Assembly (NCBI GenBank): GCA_964439625.1
Contig: CAYTPI010000008.1
Coordinates: 62,001-126,000, forward strand
DNA: 64,000 nt
Source: CAYTPI01 sp964439625
GTDB taxonomy: Bacteria > Chloroflexota > Anaerolineae > Aggregatilineales > UBA3940
Direction of reading: 5' to 3'
Positions 34,420 to 44,201 of the stretch are shown piece by piece; the stretch's first letter is position 1, and the number at the start of each line of letters is the position of its first letter. Below the pieces are notes generated by a model. That model searched no databases and was not told the origin of the DNA. It saw only the letters and a program-made list of their open reading frames with translations. Position numbers and translations under genes: made by a program.

Positions 34420-36906
34420 TTACAGCAACGAAACGGGGTCAATATCTATGGTCAGGTTTGGTATGTCGGGTAAGTCATGAAGCAGCACTGATGGGTCTTC
34501 TGCCCGAATAATGAGGTGCCAGCGAAACTGATTATCGATCTTGGGGTAAAAGGCTGGGGCTGGGCCGATCAACTCAGCTTGCTCGAGGCCGAGCTTGTTA
34601 ATCTGCTCAGACAAATGATCTTCAAGCTCTTTAGCTTGGGCCTGTACCGTCGTTCTATCAGCATGTTGGATGATAATACGTGCTAAGCGACTATAGGGCG
34701 GGTTGCGTAGTTCTGCTCGGTAACGTAGCTCTGCATTGTAAAACCTAGGATAGTTATGCTCAGCGGCTGCTTGGAGTGCATAATGGTCGGGGTTGTAGGT
34801 CTGGAAAATTACCTCGCCGCCACGAACACTGCGCCCAGCTCGCCCAGCGACTTGCATTAAGAGTTGAAAGGTGCGTTCGTTGCTGCGGAAGTCTGGAAAG
34901 TTCAGACCGGTATCAGCATCAACGACGCCGACAAGCGTTACACGCGGCAAGTCGAGCCCTTTGGCAATCATCTGCGTGCCAATCAGGATATCGGCATCGC
35001 CGCGTAAAAACGACTCCAGAAAAGTATGATGATTCCCTTGGGCGACAGTATCAGTGTCCCAACGGATAATGTTAGCATGAGGAAAATAGGCTGACACTGC
35101 CTGCTGAATGCGCTCCGTACCACTGCCAAAATACTTGATCTTGTTTGAGGTACAGTCTGGGCAACTCTGGGGCATATCCAGATCACGATGATTACATTGG
35201 TGGCAGACCATCATCCCACGTTGGTCACCGCTATGTGTGTGGTACATATGCAATGTGAGTGGAATGTCACAATTAGGGCAGCGAAATACAAAGCCACAAT
35301 TTCTACAAAAGACATAAGTGGCCCGACCACGTCTGTTCATAAACAGTATCGCTTGATGGCCCGCAGTCATAGTGTCTGAGAGAGCATCGAGCAATACGCG
35401 GCTGAAAATTGACGTGTTCCCTACTCGCAATTCTTGGCGCATATCAACAATGTGAACCGGGGGCAGCTCTAAGGCTGTGGCAGGCCCTAATCTGTTATCA
35501 TCCGTTGCGATGCGTCCCGGTAGTGTCAATGGGTGGATTGTATCGGACTGGGCTTGATAATATGTCGTGACGTTGGGCGTGGCACTACCAAGAATCGCTG
35601 TCGCATCAGACAACGCTGCTAATTTTAGTGCGGTATCCACCGCGTTATAAAAAGGCTTCAGCATGGGGGGAGACTGCTTGTAATTATCATCATGACACTC
35701 ATCAATAATGATCACTCCCAGATTTTGCACAGGCGCAAACAAGGCCGAGCGTGGCCCAATGACAATATCGAATTGACCAGAACGAATCCGTCGCCATGTG
35801 TCATAGCGCTCGCCGGTTGACAGCCCACTGTGAATTAAGGCTATGCGACTTGGAAAGCGTGAGCCAAAGCGTTTAATCGTTTGAGGTGTCAGGGCTATTT
35901 CCGGTACAAGGACAATCGCACTTTGCTCGTGTGCCAAGGCTTGCTCTACCGCCCGGATGTATAGCTCAGTTTTGCCAGAACCAGTGACGCCATGTAATAG
36001 TATAGGTTGACGTTTAATCTGCCCTGACATCATCTGCTGAATATCACGCCAAGCCATTTCTTGAAAAGGTGTTAGTATTGGCGCGTCTTCTTCGTCGATT
36101 GCGTAATCAGCGAGCGGATTTCGGAAAATCTCCGCAACTGTCAATTGGATTAAGTCTTTATCGGCAAGTATGCGCAGATCCTTGATGACCCCGCCGTCTA
36201 CACGTTGGTAAATCTCAGAGAGGGAAATAGTGCGACCACTCTCTGCTAGCAAGCGCAGCATTGTTGCCTGCCGTTGACCTGTTTTTGTATCCAGCTTAAT
36301 ATGCTGTTCAATTGTGTGCTCAATATGCTCAGGTGTGATGGTTGCCCGAGCAAACTTGACCTTCTTTGGGCTAACGGATGGCGGATCGAGCACTGACTCA
36401 CGCAGTAATACGCCACGGTCAACCAGTTGGCTGACGGCATTTTGCCAGTTACGTTTTGGTAAAGCATGTGCGATCTGTCGCTGCCGTAATGGGCCACGCT
36501 TCTGAAGTAGGCGCAACAGCCGAGATTGGTTTTCGGTGTACGCTTCGATTAAACCTGGTGGGACGACAGACGTAACCAACATATCGCCCTTTTTGGATAA
36601 CCCTGGCGGAATGAACAACTCAATACACTGCGACAGGTTTGTCAGGTACCGGCGAGACATCCATTGCGATAGGGCGATCTGTATGGGCGTGATGACAGGC
36701 ACGCGGTCAATGAGACCCTGCACGGGTTTAATGGCACCTGAAAACTGCGGTGTCTCACGTAGACCAATGACAATACCTTGTGCTACTTGCCGTCCAAACG
36801 ACACCTTGACTAACTGCCCCGGTTTGAGGCGACCATCCAACTCGGGCGGAATTCGGTAATCAAAGGTGCTGTCTACACCAAGGTTAACGGCGACTTCAAC
36901 GAACAT
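34420..36906 (-). CDS. priA: primosomal helicase PriA
   Basis: 828 residues. An N-terminal 3'-DNA-end-binding domain (VAVNLGVDSTFDYRIP) and a winged-helix region precede the helicase core, with Walker A LLHGVTGSGKTELYIRA and DExH box IIIDECHDDNYKQ, where Cys stands in the variable third place. Zinc knuckles lie in the helicase insert (CRNCGFVFRCPNC, CHQC, CPDC), and AGRAGRSVRGGEV is motif VI. It reloads the replicative helicase at stalled forks. It starts 2 bp after the racemase stop, so translation is probably coupled. Confidence 0.95.
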   Translation of the reverse strand: MFVEVAVNLGVDSTFDYRIPPELDGRLKPGQLVKVSFGRQVAQGIVIGLRETPQFSGAIKPVQGLIDRVPVITPIQIALSQWMSRRYLTNLSQCIELFIPPGLSKKGDMLVTSVVPPGLIEAYTENQSRLLRLLQKRGPLRQRQIAHALPKRNWQNAVSQLVDRGVLLRESVLDPPSVSPKKVKFARATITPEHIEHTIEQHIKLDTKTGQRQATMLRLLAESGRTISLSEIYQRVDGGVIKDLRILADKDLIQLTVAEIFRNPLADYAIDEEDAPILTPFQEMAWRDIQQMMSGQIKRQPILLHGVTGSGKTELYIRAVEQALAHEQSAIVLVPEIALTPQTIKRFGSRFPSRIALIHSGLSTGERYDTWRRIRSGQFDIVIGPRSALFAPVQNLGVIIIDECHDDNYKQSPPMLKPFYNAVDTALKLAALSDATAILGSATPNVTTYYQAQSDTIHPLTLPGRIATDDNRLGPATALELPPVHIVDMRQELRVGNTSIFSRVLLDALSDTMTAGHQAILFMNRRGRATYVFCRNCGFVFRCPNCDIPLTLHMYHTHSGDQRGMMVCHQCNHRDLDMPQSCPDCTSNKIKYFGSGTERIQQAVSAYFPHANIIRWDTDTVAQGNHHTFLESFLRGDADILIGTQMIAKGLDLPRVTLVGVVDADTGLNFPDFRSNERTFQLLMQVAGRAGRSVRGGEVIFQTYNPDHYALQAAAEHNYPRFYNAELRYRAELRNPPYSRLARIIIQHADRTTVQAQAKELEDHLSEQINKLGLEQAELIGPAPAFYPKIDNQFRWHLIIRAEDPSVLLHDLPDIPNLTIDIDPVSLL

Positions 36907-36908
36907 AA

Positions 36909-37601
36909 CTAGGCAAGTGCCATTTCGACGGCGGCAGCAGCATGGAGTTCTGTCGTGTCATAGGTAAGAATAGGACTGTGTTCTGGCTTAATCAACAGGC
37001 CGATCTCTGTGCAGCCGAGAATGACACCTTGTGCGCCATCGCTAGCCAAGGTGTTAATAATGTCAATGTATTGATTTCTCGCATCGTTACGAATAATGCC
37101 ATGGACTAAATCGTCATAGATGATGTTGTGGATAACTTGTCTACCGGCTTCATCGGGGGTCAGTACATCTAACCCGTACTTATTAATTAGCCGCTCTTTA
37201 TAGAAATCCTGCTCCATTGTGAAAGCTGTGCCTAACAAAGCGATGCGCTTTGCCGAATTTTCCTTGATCGCCTCAGCCGTTGGGTCAGCAATATGTAGCA
37301 GTGGGATACTGATCGCTTGTTGAACGGCGTCTGCCACTTTGTGCATAGTATTTGTGCAAATCACTAGGAAGTCAGCGCCACCCTGCTCGCACTGACGAGC
37401 GGCTTGTTGCAGCAACAAGGACGCTTGCTGCCAGTCACCCGACATTTGAAGTGCTTCAATTTGGGCAAAATTAACTGAGACCATCACACTTTTAGCTGAA
37501 TGGTAACCACCTAAGCGAGCATTTATACCCTCATTGATCAGGCGATAATATTCCGCTGACGACTCCCAACTCATTCCGCCTAATAACCCAATTATTTTCA
37601 T
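36909..37601 (-). CDS. aspartate/glutamate racemase family protein
   Basis: 230 residues from the ATG at 37601, which has GAGAGGAAC just upstream; a start ten codons earlier lacks a site. The family opening is KIIGLLGGMSWESSAEYY. The two catalytic cysteines are in VICTNTMHK and VILGCTEIG. It is closest to the YgeA/RacX-type broad-specificity amino-acid racemases. It is followed by priA after 2 bp. Confidence 0.88.
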   Translation of the reverse strand: MKIIGLLGGMSWESSAEYYRLINEGINARLGGYHSAKSVMVSVNFAQIEALQMSGDWQQASLLLQQAARQCEQGGADFLVICTNTMHKVADAVQQAISIPLLHIADPTAEAIKENSAKRIALLGTAFTMEQDFYKERLINKYGLDVLTPDEAGRQVIHNIIYDDLVHGIIRNDARNQYIDIINTLASDGAQGVILGCTEIGLLIKPEHSPILTYDTTELHAAAAVEMALA

Positions 37602-37650
37602 GAAGTTCCTCTCGTCGAGTAGAATGATCAAGATATTTAGTTAGGTTACT

Positions 37651-38406
37651 ATGATACTCATGGGGACTATACACTTCACTATCACGAAAGACCTGCGCTT
37701 CTTTCTCCTAAGACGGTTACACAGAGATAGAATCACACATCAATTTAATCGGCGAACATCTGTTAAAGATATGATTGAATCGTTGGGTGTGCCACACTGT
37801 GAAATTAATCACTTGGTGGCGAATAATCAGCCAGTTGACTTTTCCTATCTTGTCGCTAATGCTGACTACATTGACGCCTACGGGTTTCAGCATAAGGCAC
37901 CTGTTACACTCAGTGTGCATCTACGAAAGCCCTATGCTGGGCGACCTCGATTTATACTAGATGCACACTTGGGCCGCTTATCAAGCTACTTGCGTATGCT
38001 TGGCTTCGACACACTGTATCGCAATGATTACCCAGACAGATGAGAAGTTGGCACAGGTTGCGCATGATGAGCAGCGTATATTGCTCACCAGAGATATCGG
38101 CCTTCTGAAGCGTAGCCCTGTGATTTATGGTTACTACGTGCGTAATATGCCCCCCAATGTCGAATTAAAGAAATTATCGAACGATTTGCTCTAGCAAAGC
38201 AAACAAAACCGTTCACGTATTGCCTGAATTGTAATGGTTTACTTGAACTGGTTGATAAAGCCGACATCGTCGATCAATTGATGGGTTCCACTGTGATGTA
38301 TTACGATGAGTTTCATATGAGCCTTACCTGTGGTCAAGTTTATTGGAAAGGGCCACATTATAAAAGACCGCAAAAGCAACTATCAGATTTGCTTGACGAT
38401 CAATGA
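37651..38406 (+). pseudogene. Mut7-C domain protein, broken by two frameshifts
   Basis: Three frame segments together give a full Mut7-C family protein. Segment one is a ubiquitin-like domain and the start of the Mut7-C (PIN-like) domain: RFILDAHLGRLSSYLRMLGF. Segment two, from about 38041, continues DEKLAQVAHDEQRILLTRD. Segment three, from about 38171, carries the zinc-ribbon end YCLNCNGLLELVDKADI and YYDEFHMSLTCGQVYWKGPH. The first shift coincides with a 4-bp tandem duplication, CAGACAGA at 38033-38040; removing one copy restores NDYPDEKLAQ. The second looks like loss of one base near 38168-38172. One ribbon cysteine is also replaced (SLTC where CxxC is expected), arguing for genuine decay. 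Confidence 0.8.
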
Positions 38407-38440
38407 ACACATTGAGAAGTATTTTTGAGGATATTGACTG

Positions 38441-39013
38441 TTGGAGAATCAACTTTATCGACTCACTGAGGATATGTTAACCGCCAGTGATGACTTGTAC
38501 GCATGGCGTGCAGAAATGCGTGCGATAATGGAGCCATTGTATTTGGACCCAGAATTTGCAACCGCTAGTGATCAAGAACTGCTAGCGGAGAGCTTGCGAC
38601 GTGTAGGCGACGCGCCGCTACAAGCGACGACAGCGTTCATGAACCGGCTGGCGGATGCTTACCTAAGCGGGACAGATGAATCGCGTAGACATATCCGGTC
38701 GGCAATGAGCATTGACATTGTCATGCTGAACTTTGTCCACACGTTTATTTACAATATAGCCGAAGCACTCGCCGGACCAGAGGATGCGAAGCTTTTTCGT
38801 CGAGCTGTCGCGGCAGCTTCCATTGAAGAGAACCATGTAGACTCAAGTAAGATGACGATGCTGCTTAACCAACTCATTGAGAAGGCCAAAGATGCTGAGA
38901 TTGACACTGACCCACATTTAAATGAAATAGCAGATTACTCAAGTGCTGGGCGCTCTGGGCGTAGTTTTGGCTTTTCGATGCAGGAATTCATTCGTTCCTA
39001 CGTCAGTAAATAG
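38441..39013 (+). CDS. hypothetical helical protein
   Basis: 190 residues, starting with TTG; GAGG lies ten bases upstream. Mostly alpha-helical by composition, without membrane segment or signal. Phrases such as VMLNFVHTFIYNIAEALAGPED and IEENHVDSSKMTMLLNQLIEK suggest a helical bundle. The C-terminus SGRSFGFSMQEFIRSYVSK is basic. I do not recognise a family. It converges with purB, 11 bp away. Confidence 0.6.
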   Translation: MENQLYRLTEDMLTASDDLYAWRAEMRAIMEPLYLDPEFATASDQELLAESLRRVGDAPLQATTAFMNRLADAYLSGTDESRRHIRSAMSIDIVMLNFVHTFIYNIAEALAGPEDAKLFRRAVAAASIEENHVDSSKMTMLLNQLIEKAKDAEIDTDPHLNEIADYSSAGRSGRSFGFSMQEFIRSYVSK

Positions 39014-39024
39014 GTAGCAAAATA

Positions 39025-40410
39025 TTACGCTAGGCCGCCGCGGATCAACTCTGCTAATTGCCGTGCGCGGCCCGGCGTATCACCGATATACGTTGTCGCA
39101 TCCATAAGCGAATCTATTTGCTGTTGAGGCAAATATTGCCCGATCTCAATATCTGCACGAATAGTTTCTTTTAATGGGTTAGGCTTGCCATCACGCAGGG
39201 CAGCCCATGCCACCATGCTGTGTTCACGAATACGTTCGTGCATTTCCTGTCGATTTGCCCCAGCCCTACCGAGTGCCATCAAGATTCGCTCTGTCGCTGC
39301 AAATAACCCATAGCGCTCCATATTGATCTGAACACGGCGTTCATCTACGATAAGTCCGTTTAGAACGCGCTTAGTTACGCGTAACATCTCGTCAACAGCC
39401 AGAAATGCTTCAGGGATAACCATGCGTCGATTCGCTGAGTCATCGAGGGTGCGCTCTAAGAGGGAATGAGCGGCATTATCCCATAACACACGTGGCAGCG
39501 TCGCGACGTAACGACCGAGGCTGTCGAGCTTCTCTGCATTGATTGGGTTGCGCTTAAAAGGCATCGCTGATGAGCCAACTTGTTTACTACCAAATGGCTC
39601 TGACCATTCACCAATCGGCGGGCTTTGCAGAAGGCGCAGATCAAACCCGAAACGATACAAGGTGCCAGCAAGGGCGGCTAAGGCCGAGACGATGTGCAAA
39701 TCTTGTTGGCGCGGGTATGTTTGGGTTGTAATCAAAAAAGGGTTGAGGCCGAGTGTTTGCATAAAATGTTGTTCGAGTACCTCTGCTGTGGTGTCAGTTG
39801 CTTCAACCAATTGCATGTAACTGGCTCGGCTTCCAACTGCTCCCTTGAGTCCCTTCCCTCGGAGGCTTAGCCTGACCTGTTTAATTTGTTGGTAATTAGC
39901 AAATAAATCTTGAGCATAACCAGCCAAGCGATAACCAACAGTCGTTGGTTCGGCTGGTTGCAGATGCGTCCAACCCATCGTTGGAACATCGGCCCACTGC
40001 TCGATTTTTTTGGCCCAGTCCATAAGAAGATTACGTAAGTTAACGAGTGTCAGGTCGAGGGCATCACGCTGACGCGTTACTTCAGCGTTGTCTGTGATAT
40101 CCATACTGGTAGCCCCAAGGTGAATAATTCCCCCACCGACGGTGGCTTGTTCTGCATAAGCTCGGATTTCCGCCATGACGTCATGCCGGGTTTCCGCTTC
40201 GATCTGATGGGCACGCTCAATATCGATGTTGGCGACATGCTTCTGCAAATCAGTGACTTGTTCTTGTGTTGTCAGCCCGGCGAGCTGCTGAGCTTGCGCC
40301 AAGGCTACCCATCCCTGCCGCCAACGACGGCGTTTTTCTTCCTCGGACCATAGTTCACGCATTGGGCCTGTTGCATAACGCCAACTGAATGGCGACTGAT
40401 ATTCTGCCAT
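39025..40410 (-). CDS. purB: adenylosuccinate lyase
   Basis: 461 residues from the ATG at 40410, placed behind a near-perfect GGAGGTGAG; an earlier in-frame start adds nine residues and includes that site. Fumarase/aspartase superfamily: IIHLGATSMDITDNAE holds the catalytic-histidine region and GSSAMPFKRNPINAEKL is the superfamily signature. It cleaves SAICAR and adenylosuccinate in purine synthesis. No other pur gene is adjacent. Confidence 0.92.
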   Translation of the reverse strand: MAEYQSPFSWRYATGPMRELWSEEEKRRRWRQGWVALAQAQQLAGLTTQEQVTDLQKHVANIDIERAHQIEAETRHDVMAEIRAYAEQATVGGGIIHLGATSMDITDNAEVTRQRDALDLTLVNLRNLLMDWAKKIEQWADVPTMGWTHLQPAEPTTVGYRLAGYAQDLFANYQQIKQVRLSLRGKGLKGAVGSRASYMQLVEATDTTAEVLEQHFMQTLGLNPFLITTQTYPRQQDLHIVSALAALAGTLYRFGFDLRLLQSPPIGEWSEPFGSKQVGSSAMPFKRNPINAEKLDSLGRYVATLPRVLWDNAAHSLLERTLDDSANRRMVIPEAFLAVDEMLRVTKRVLNGLIVDERRVQINMERYGLFAATERILMALGRAGANRQEMHERIREHSMVAWAALRDGKPNPLKETIRADIEIGQYLPQQQIDSLMDATTYIGDTPGRARQLAELIRGGLA

Positions 40411-40568
40411 AGAGCTCACCTCCACATAGATAACCAATACCTTACAGTCTGCTTAGAATTGCTGGAAATGCAACTTTAGGGGGATGTCAGTAACAATCTA
40501 TTCTCATAAACTGTAAAAGAATTTGGGCCAATAAACTCACTAAATTCAATAGAATGTAAACGCAATCT

Positions 40569-40602
40569 CCACAAAGTATTGTTCGGGGCCAACGCTTTGT
40601 GG
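40569..40602. repeat. inverted repeat upstream of the sensor kinase gene
   Basis: CCACAAAG and CTTTGTGG form a perfect 8-bp inverted repeat around an 18-nt interval that contains a further TTG/CAA pairing. It lies 48 bp before the kinase ATG and could be an operator or an mRNA leader hairpin. Confidence 0.5.
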
Positions 40603-40650
40603 TGGGTTAATGGGAACTTACGTTTGTGTTCGTAATGGGAGCAAAACATA

Positions 40651-42657
40651 ATGCCGAACGTACTTTATATCGAAGACGATCCCATCTCGGCTAGGCTGTT
40701 ACAAAAACACCTCAAGCTAGATGGTTATGATGTTGACATTGCTCTGGATGGCGACAGCGGTCTGGAGAAGTTTTCCAGTGCTCCATACGATGCTGTCTTA
40801 GTGGATTACTATATGCCGGGCAACAACGGCTTACAGGTACTTAAAGCACTTCAAGCAATGAATACAGAGGCACCGTGCATCATGTTGACGGCAATGGGCG
40901 ATGAAAAAATCGCGGTACAAGCCCTGCAATATGGTGCTTTTGATTACATCGTCAAAGATGGTGAGCGCGGATTTCTCGATCTTTTATCAATGGTAATTGA
41001 GCAAGCATTGACCACAGAGCGTTTGAAGGAAGAAAAGACACAAGCCGAAATTCAAGAACAAGACCAGCGAACATTTACCGAAACATTGATCGATATTACT
41101 AATGCGCTTAACAGTACATTAGACCTTGACAAGGTGTTGGAATACATTGTTGACAATGTCAAGCGTGTGGTTCCACACGACGGTTCAGCTGTACTTTTTA
41201 CTGATCCCCTCAACACTGCGACATTTGTCCATGCAAATGGCCGCTACAATAAAGAGCGGGTAGTTGGTCAGTCCATTAATATTGAGCAGGCAGAAAACCT
41301 GCACGTCATGCTCAATAGCAAACGGTCGTTTATCGTAAATAAGTTTGGCGAGGATTTACTCGTTATCGGTGGCGAGGCGTGGATGCGCTCATGCGTTGGG
41401 GCACCGATTTGTCATCAAGATAAGGTGATTGGCTTTCTTAATCTCTATGCTGACAAGCCATTTGCCTTCACAGAACAACACGCGGAACGTCTTGAAGCGT
41501 TTGCAACGCAAGCTGCTGTTGCCATCACCAATGCGCAGATGTATCAGGCAATTCAATCTTACAGTGTTGAGTTGGAACATAAAGTCGCCCAGCGAACTAA
41601 ACACCTTGTCCGGGCCAAAGAACGCGTCGAGGCTATTTTGGACAGCAGCCCTGACGCAATTCTGCTGCTGCACAACGATGGAACTGTTTCAAGCCATAAC
41701 CCGGTATTTCTTGATGCGTTTGGTTACTCTTCAGAAGAGGTATTTTCTACGCCGCTTACCAACCTGATTACCACCGAAGCGCGGGCTCGTGTAGCGGATG
41801 CAATGCAAACATCTTTGGAAACAGGAGAAGTCACTCGGGTAGAAGCAACGGCGGTTACTAAAGATGATGTCCGTATTGATGTTGAGGTCTCTTTCTCCGC
41901 CCTCAAGCGTGCCTCTGGTCGAGGCATTGTATGTACTATCAGCGATATCTCAGATCGGAAAGAGGTGGAGCGTATGAAGGATGCATTTGTATCTAATGTA
42001 TCACATGAAATGCGAACACCTATTACCAGCCTCAAGCTGCATCACCAACTGCTGCGGCGGGCAACTACGCAGGAAAAGCGGCTGCATCATTTGGAGATTG
42101 CTGAACGTGAAACAGCTCGTTTGGGAAACACAATCGAAGATTTATTGCTGCTATCTCGGATGGAGCAAGAACAAGTTGCCTTCCAAATGAACTATATCGA
42201 TCTGGCAAATCTTATCAAGCAGCAGGTGCTTGATCGTCAGGATATAGCGGCAGAATTGGATCTACAGCTCGAATTTAGTGACTGTGACCTACCGGAAATC
42301 AAAGCTGATGCAGGTCTCATTTCCCAAGTGTGCAATGTCCTACTTACAAATGCCATGAACTATACGCCGAGGGGCGGCTCAATCTGCGTTGAGATGCTCA
42401 ATACAAGCACTGAAGCACTGCGCTGGGCTGGATTTCGCGTCTCAGATACAGGTGTTGGCATCAAGCAAGGTGAAATAGAGCGTATCTTCGAGCGCTTTTA
42501 CCGGGGGACAACTGGAAGGAGCCGTGCGGTGCGAGGTGCGGGGCTAGGTCTCTCGATTGCCTCACAAGTCATTGAGGCACATAACGGTCGGATTGAGGTA
42601 TTTAGCAAAGGTGTCGGGCGGGGGGCTTCATTCACGGTACTGCTTCCAGCTCAGTAG
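40651..42657 (+). CDS. hybrid REC-GAF-PAS sensor histidine kinase
   Basis: 668 residues. A receiver domain (1-120) has the phosphoacceptor in AVLVDYYMPG (Asp52). After a helical linker come a GAF domain (about 145-295), a coiled coil (QSYSVELEHKVAQRTKHLVR) and a PAS domain (about 325-440). HisKA has FVSNVSHEMRTPITSLKLH (His452) and the HATPase has LLTNAMNYTP, VSDTGVGI and AGLGLSIAS. No membrane segment, so it is cytosolic. The receiver at the N-terminus suggests the kinase is itself controlled by phosphorylation. No separate output regulator is adjacent. Confidence 0.93.
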   Translation: MPNVLYIEDDPISARLLQKHLKLDGYDVDIALDGDSGLEKFSSAPYDAVLVDYYMPGNNGLQVLKALQAMNTEAPCIMLTAMGDEKIAVQALQYGAFDYIVKDGERGFLDLLSMVIEQALTTERLKEEKTQAEIQEQDQRTFTETLIDITNALNSTLDLDKVLEYIVDNVKRVVPHDGSAVLFTDPLNTATFVHANGRYNKERVVGQSINIEQAENLHVMLNSKRSFIVNKFGEDLLVIGGEAWMRSCVGAPICHQDKVIGFLNLYADKPFAFTEQHAERLEAFATQAAVAITNAQMYQAIQSYSVELEHKVAQRTKHLVRAKERVEAILDSSPDAILLLHNDGTVSSHNPVFLDAFGYSSEEVFSTPLTNLITTEARARVADAMQTSLETGEVTRVEATAVTKDDVRIDVEVSFSALKRASGRGIVCTISDISDRKEVERMKDAFVSNVSHEMRTPITSLKLHHQLLRRATTQEKRLHHLEIAERETARLGNTIEDLLLLSRMEQEQVAFQMNYIDLANLIKQQVLDRQDIAAELDLQLEFSDCDLPEIKADAGLISQVCNVLLTNAMNYTPRGGSICVEMLNTSTEALRWAGFRVSDTGVGIKQGEIERIFERFYRGTTGRSRAVRGAGLGLSIASQVIEAHNGRIEVFSKGVGRGASFTVLLPAQ

Positions 42658-44054
42658 GCCCCTCGCCCTCTTAGGGCAACGCCTAATGTTTTCCAGAGGA
42701 TGAAGAGATCGAGAAGTAAAGAGTAGTTACGAATATAAAATAAGTCCTCGTCTGTGTTGAGGTGCATAGGGCGATCAGCGCGCCCATTGATTTGCCACCA
42801 TCCTGTGATTCCCTGAGGCACCTCAAAACGTTTCCGTTGCCATGGTTCATAGGTATCCACAAGCCAAGGCATTTCTGGGCGTGGTCCTACTAAAGACATG
42901 TCACCCCGCAAGACGTTAAATAGTTGTGGTAATTCATCGAGGCTAGTGCGGCGCAGGAAACCGCCCACGTTTGTTACACGGGGGTCATTTTGCTGCTTGT
43001 GGATTACTTCGCCGCCCTCTGTGACTTCAATCACTTCAGCAATGCGGCTTTCGGCATCAGCCACCATTGTCCGGAACTTATACATCGTAAAGAGTTTGCC
43101 ACCCTCACCGACGCGCTGCTGTCTGAAAATCGCATCACCGGGGCTGGTTACTTTGATAATCACGCCGATAACAACCATCAGCGGTAGGCTAGCGATAAAC
43201 GTTAATGACCCAACGACTAGGTCAAATGTACGCTTTGTAAAACGTTGAAACGCGTCCAACCGAGGTTCCTTGAGCGTGACAAAGGGTAGGCCATCCAGTT
43301 CTTCGACGCGCAGTGTTAGGAAGGCCAATTCATAGTAATCGGGGATAATACGCACGTTAACAGCATACTCCTGCAAGCGCTGGACCAAGAGACGAACGTT
43401 GTATTGATCCTGTGGCGGAATCGCGATAACCACCTCATTGATGGCATAACGTTGCAATACACTCTCTACCTCGTCAGCGTGCCCCAGCAACTTTTGTTCC
43501 CCAGCAAATTTTTCCGATGGCCCAGCACTAACGATGCCCAAAACATGCAGCCCAGACCATTCATAGTTGCTTAGAGCGTGGCTCACTCGGTTCGCTGTAT
43601 CAGAATTTGTGGCAATCACAATGCAATTGTTTTGTGAAATACGCCCGTTTCGGAATAGTAGGCGCAAAGTTGTACGATGTAGCAAAAGCAGCGTCAGTAA
43701 GAAGAACACAAAGTACAGCACTTGCAACCGCGATACCAACCTAAATGTAAAATACAGCACGCCAGATAAGAGTAATGAGCCAATCACCACAGAGATGAAC
43801 AGGACTTGTACTTCAGAAACAATGTGACTGACTTGCTTTGGGCGATAGGCTCCTTGCAGCATAAAGACACTTACGTAAATAAGCGCAACGATAGCGTACA
43901 AAACCAACGGTAAAATTATCTGTTCATCAGGGGCTGGCTTGCCGAATGGCAAGTTCAGGCGAACATAGGTTGCAAGCTGCAATGCGGCGACGGTCAGCAC
44001 AATATCAGATAAGATCAGGAATGCGGTATAGCGTAAGGAAAAATTTCTAACCAT
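42651..44054 (-). CDS. polyprenyl-phosphate sugar-1-phosphate transferase (WbaP/EpsL-like)
   Basis: 467 residues. Four N-terminal membrane helices, a central CoA-binding-like domain (NNCIVIATNSDTANRVSHAL), a fifth helix near 280 and the C-terminal bacterial sugar transferase domain with FRQQRVGEGGKLFTMYKFRT, RVTNVGGFLRRTSLDELPQL and GDMSLVGPRPEMPW. It primes exopolysaccharide or O-antigen synthesis on undecaprenyl phosphate. It overlaps the convergent kinase gene by 7 bp. No glycosyltransferase cluster is adjacent. Confidence 0.92.
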   Translation of the reverse strand: MVRNFSLRYTAFLILSDIVLTVAALQLATYVRLNLPFGKPAPDEQIILPLVLYAIVALIYVSVFMLQGAYRPKQVSHIVSEVQVLFISVVIGSLLLSGVLYFTFRLVSRLQVLYFVFFLLTLLLLHRTTLRLLFRNGRISQNNCIVIATNSDTANRVSHALSNYEWSGLHVLGIVSAGPSEKFAGEQKLLGHADEVESVLQRYAINEVVIAIPPQDQYNVRLLVQRLQEYAVNVRIIPDYYELAFLTLRVEELDGLPFVTLKEPRLDAFQRFTKRTFDLVVGSLTFIASLPLMVVIGVIIKVTSPGDAIFRQQRVGEGGKLFTMYKFRTMVADAESRIAEVIEVTEGGEVIHKQQNDPRVTNVGGFLRRTSLDELPQLFNVLRGDMSLVGPRPEMPWLVDTYEPWQRKRFEVPQGITGWWQINGRADRPMHLNTDEDLFYIRNYSLLLDLFILWKTLGVALRGRGAY

Positions 44055-44166
44055 AGCGCTGGGTTGTTAAGCAATCGCTTAGTGACATTATTTTATATAG
44101 TACGAATTTCAGCCTCATTTGGCTATTATTGCCCAGCCCACTTCTAATACCGGTTATTTTGGATAG

Positions 44167-44195
44167 TGAAGCGAGAATACAACCTGAGCTATACT
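44167..44195 (+). promoter_or_regulatory. promoter-like element directly before the zinc-ribbon gene
   Basis: TATACT at 44190-44195 ends six bases before the ATG at 44202, with a weak -35 (TGAAGC at 44167). Transcription would start at or next to the A of the start codon, so the mRNA may be leaderless; no ribosome-binding site is visible. Confidence 0.45.
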
Positions 44196-44201
44196 TGATC
44201 T

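Noticed and set aside
35700..35740. PriA DExH box reads DECH instead of the common DEEH
   Set aside because: The third position is variable in the DExH motif and all other helicase motifs are intact, so this is ordinary variation.
38030..38180. Programmed frameshifting in the Mut7-C gene
   Set aside because: No slippery heptamer, stimulatory hairpin or internal Shine-Dalgarno is visible, the first shift is a tandem duplication, and a ribbon cysteine is also lost.
42651..42657. Seven-base overlap of kinase and sugar transferase genes as a regulatory antisense overlap
   Set aside because: Several convergent pairs in this window overlap by 4-18 bp; it reflects compact packing.
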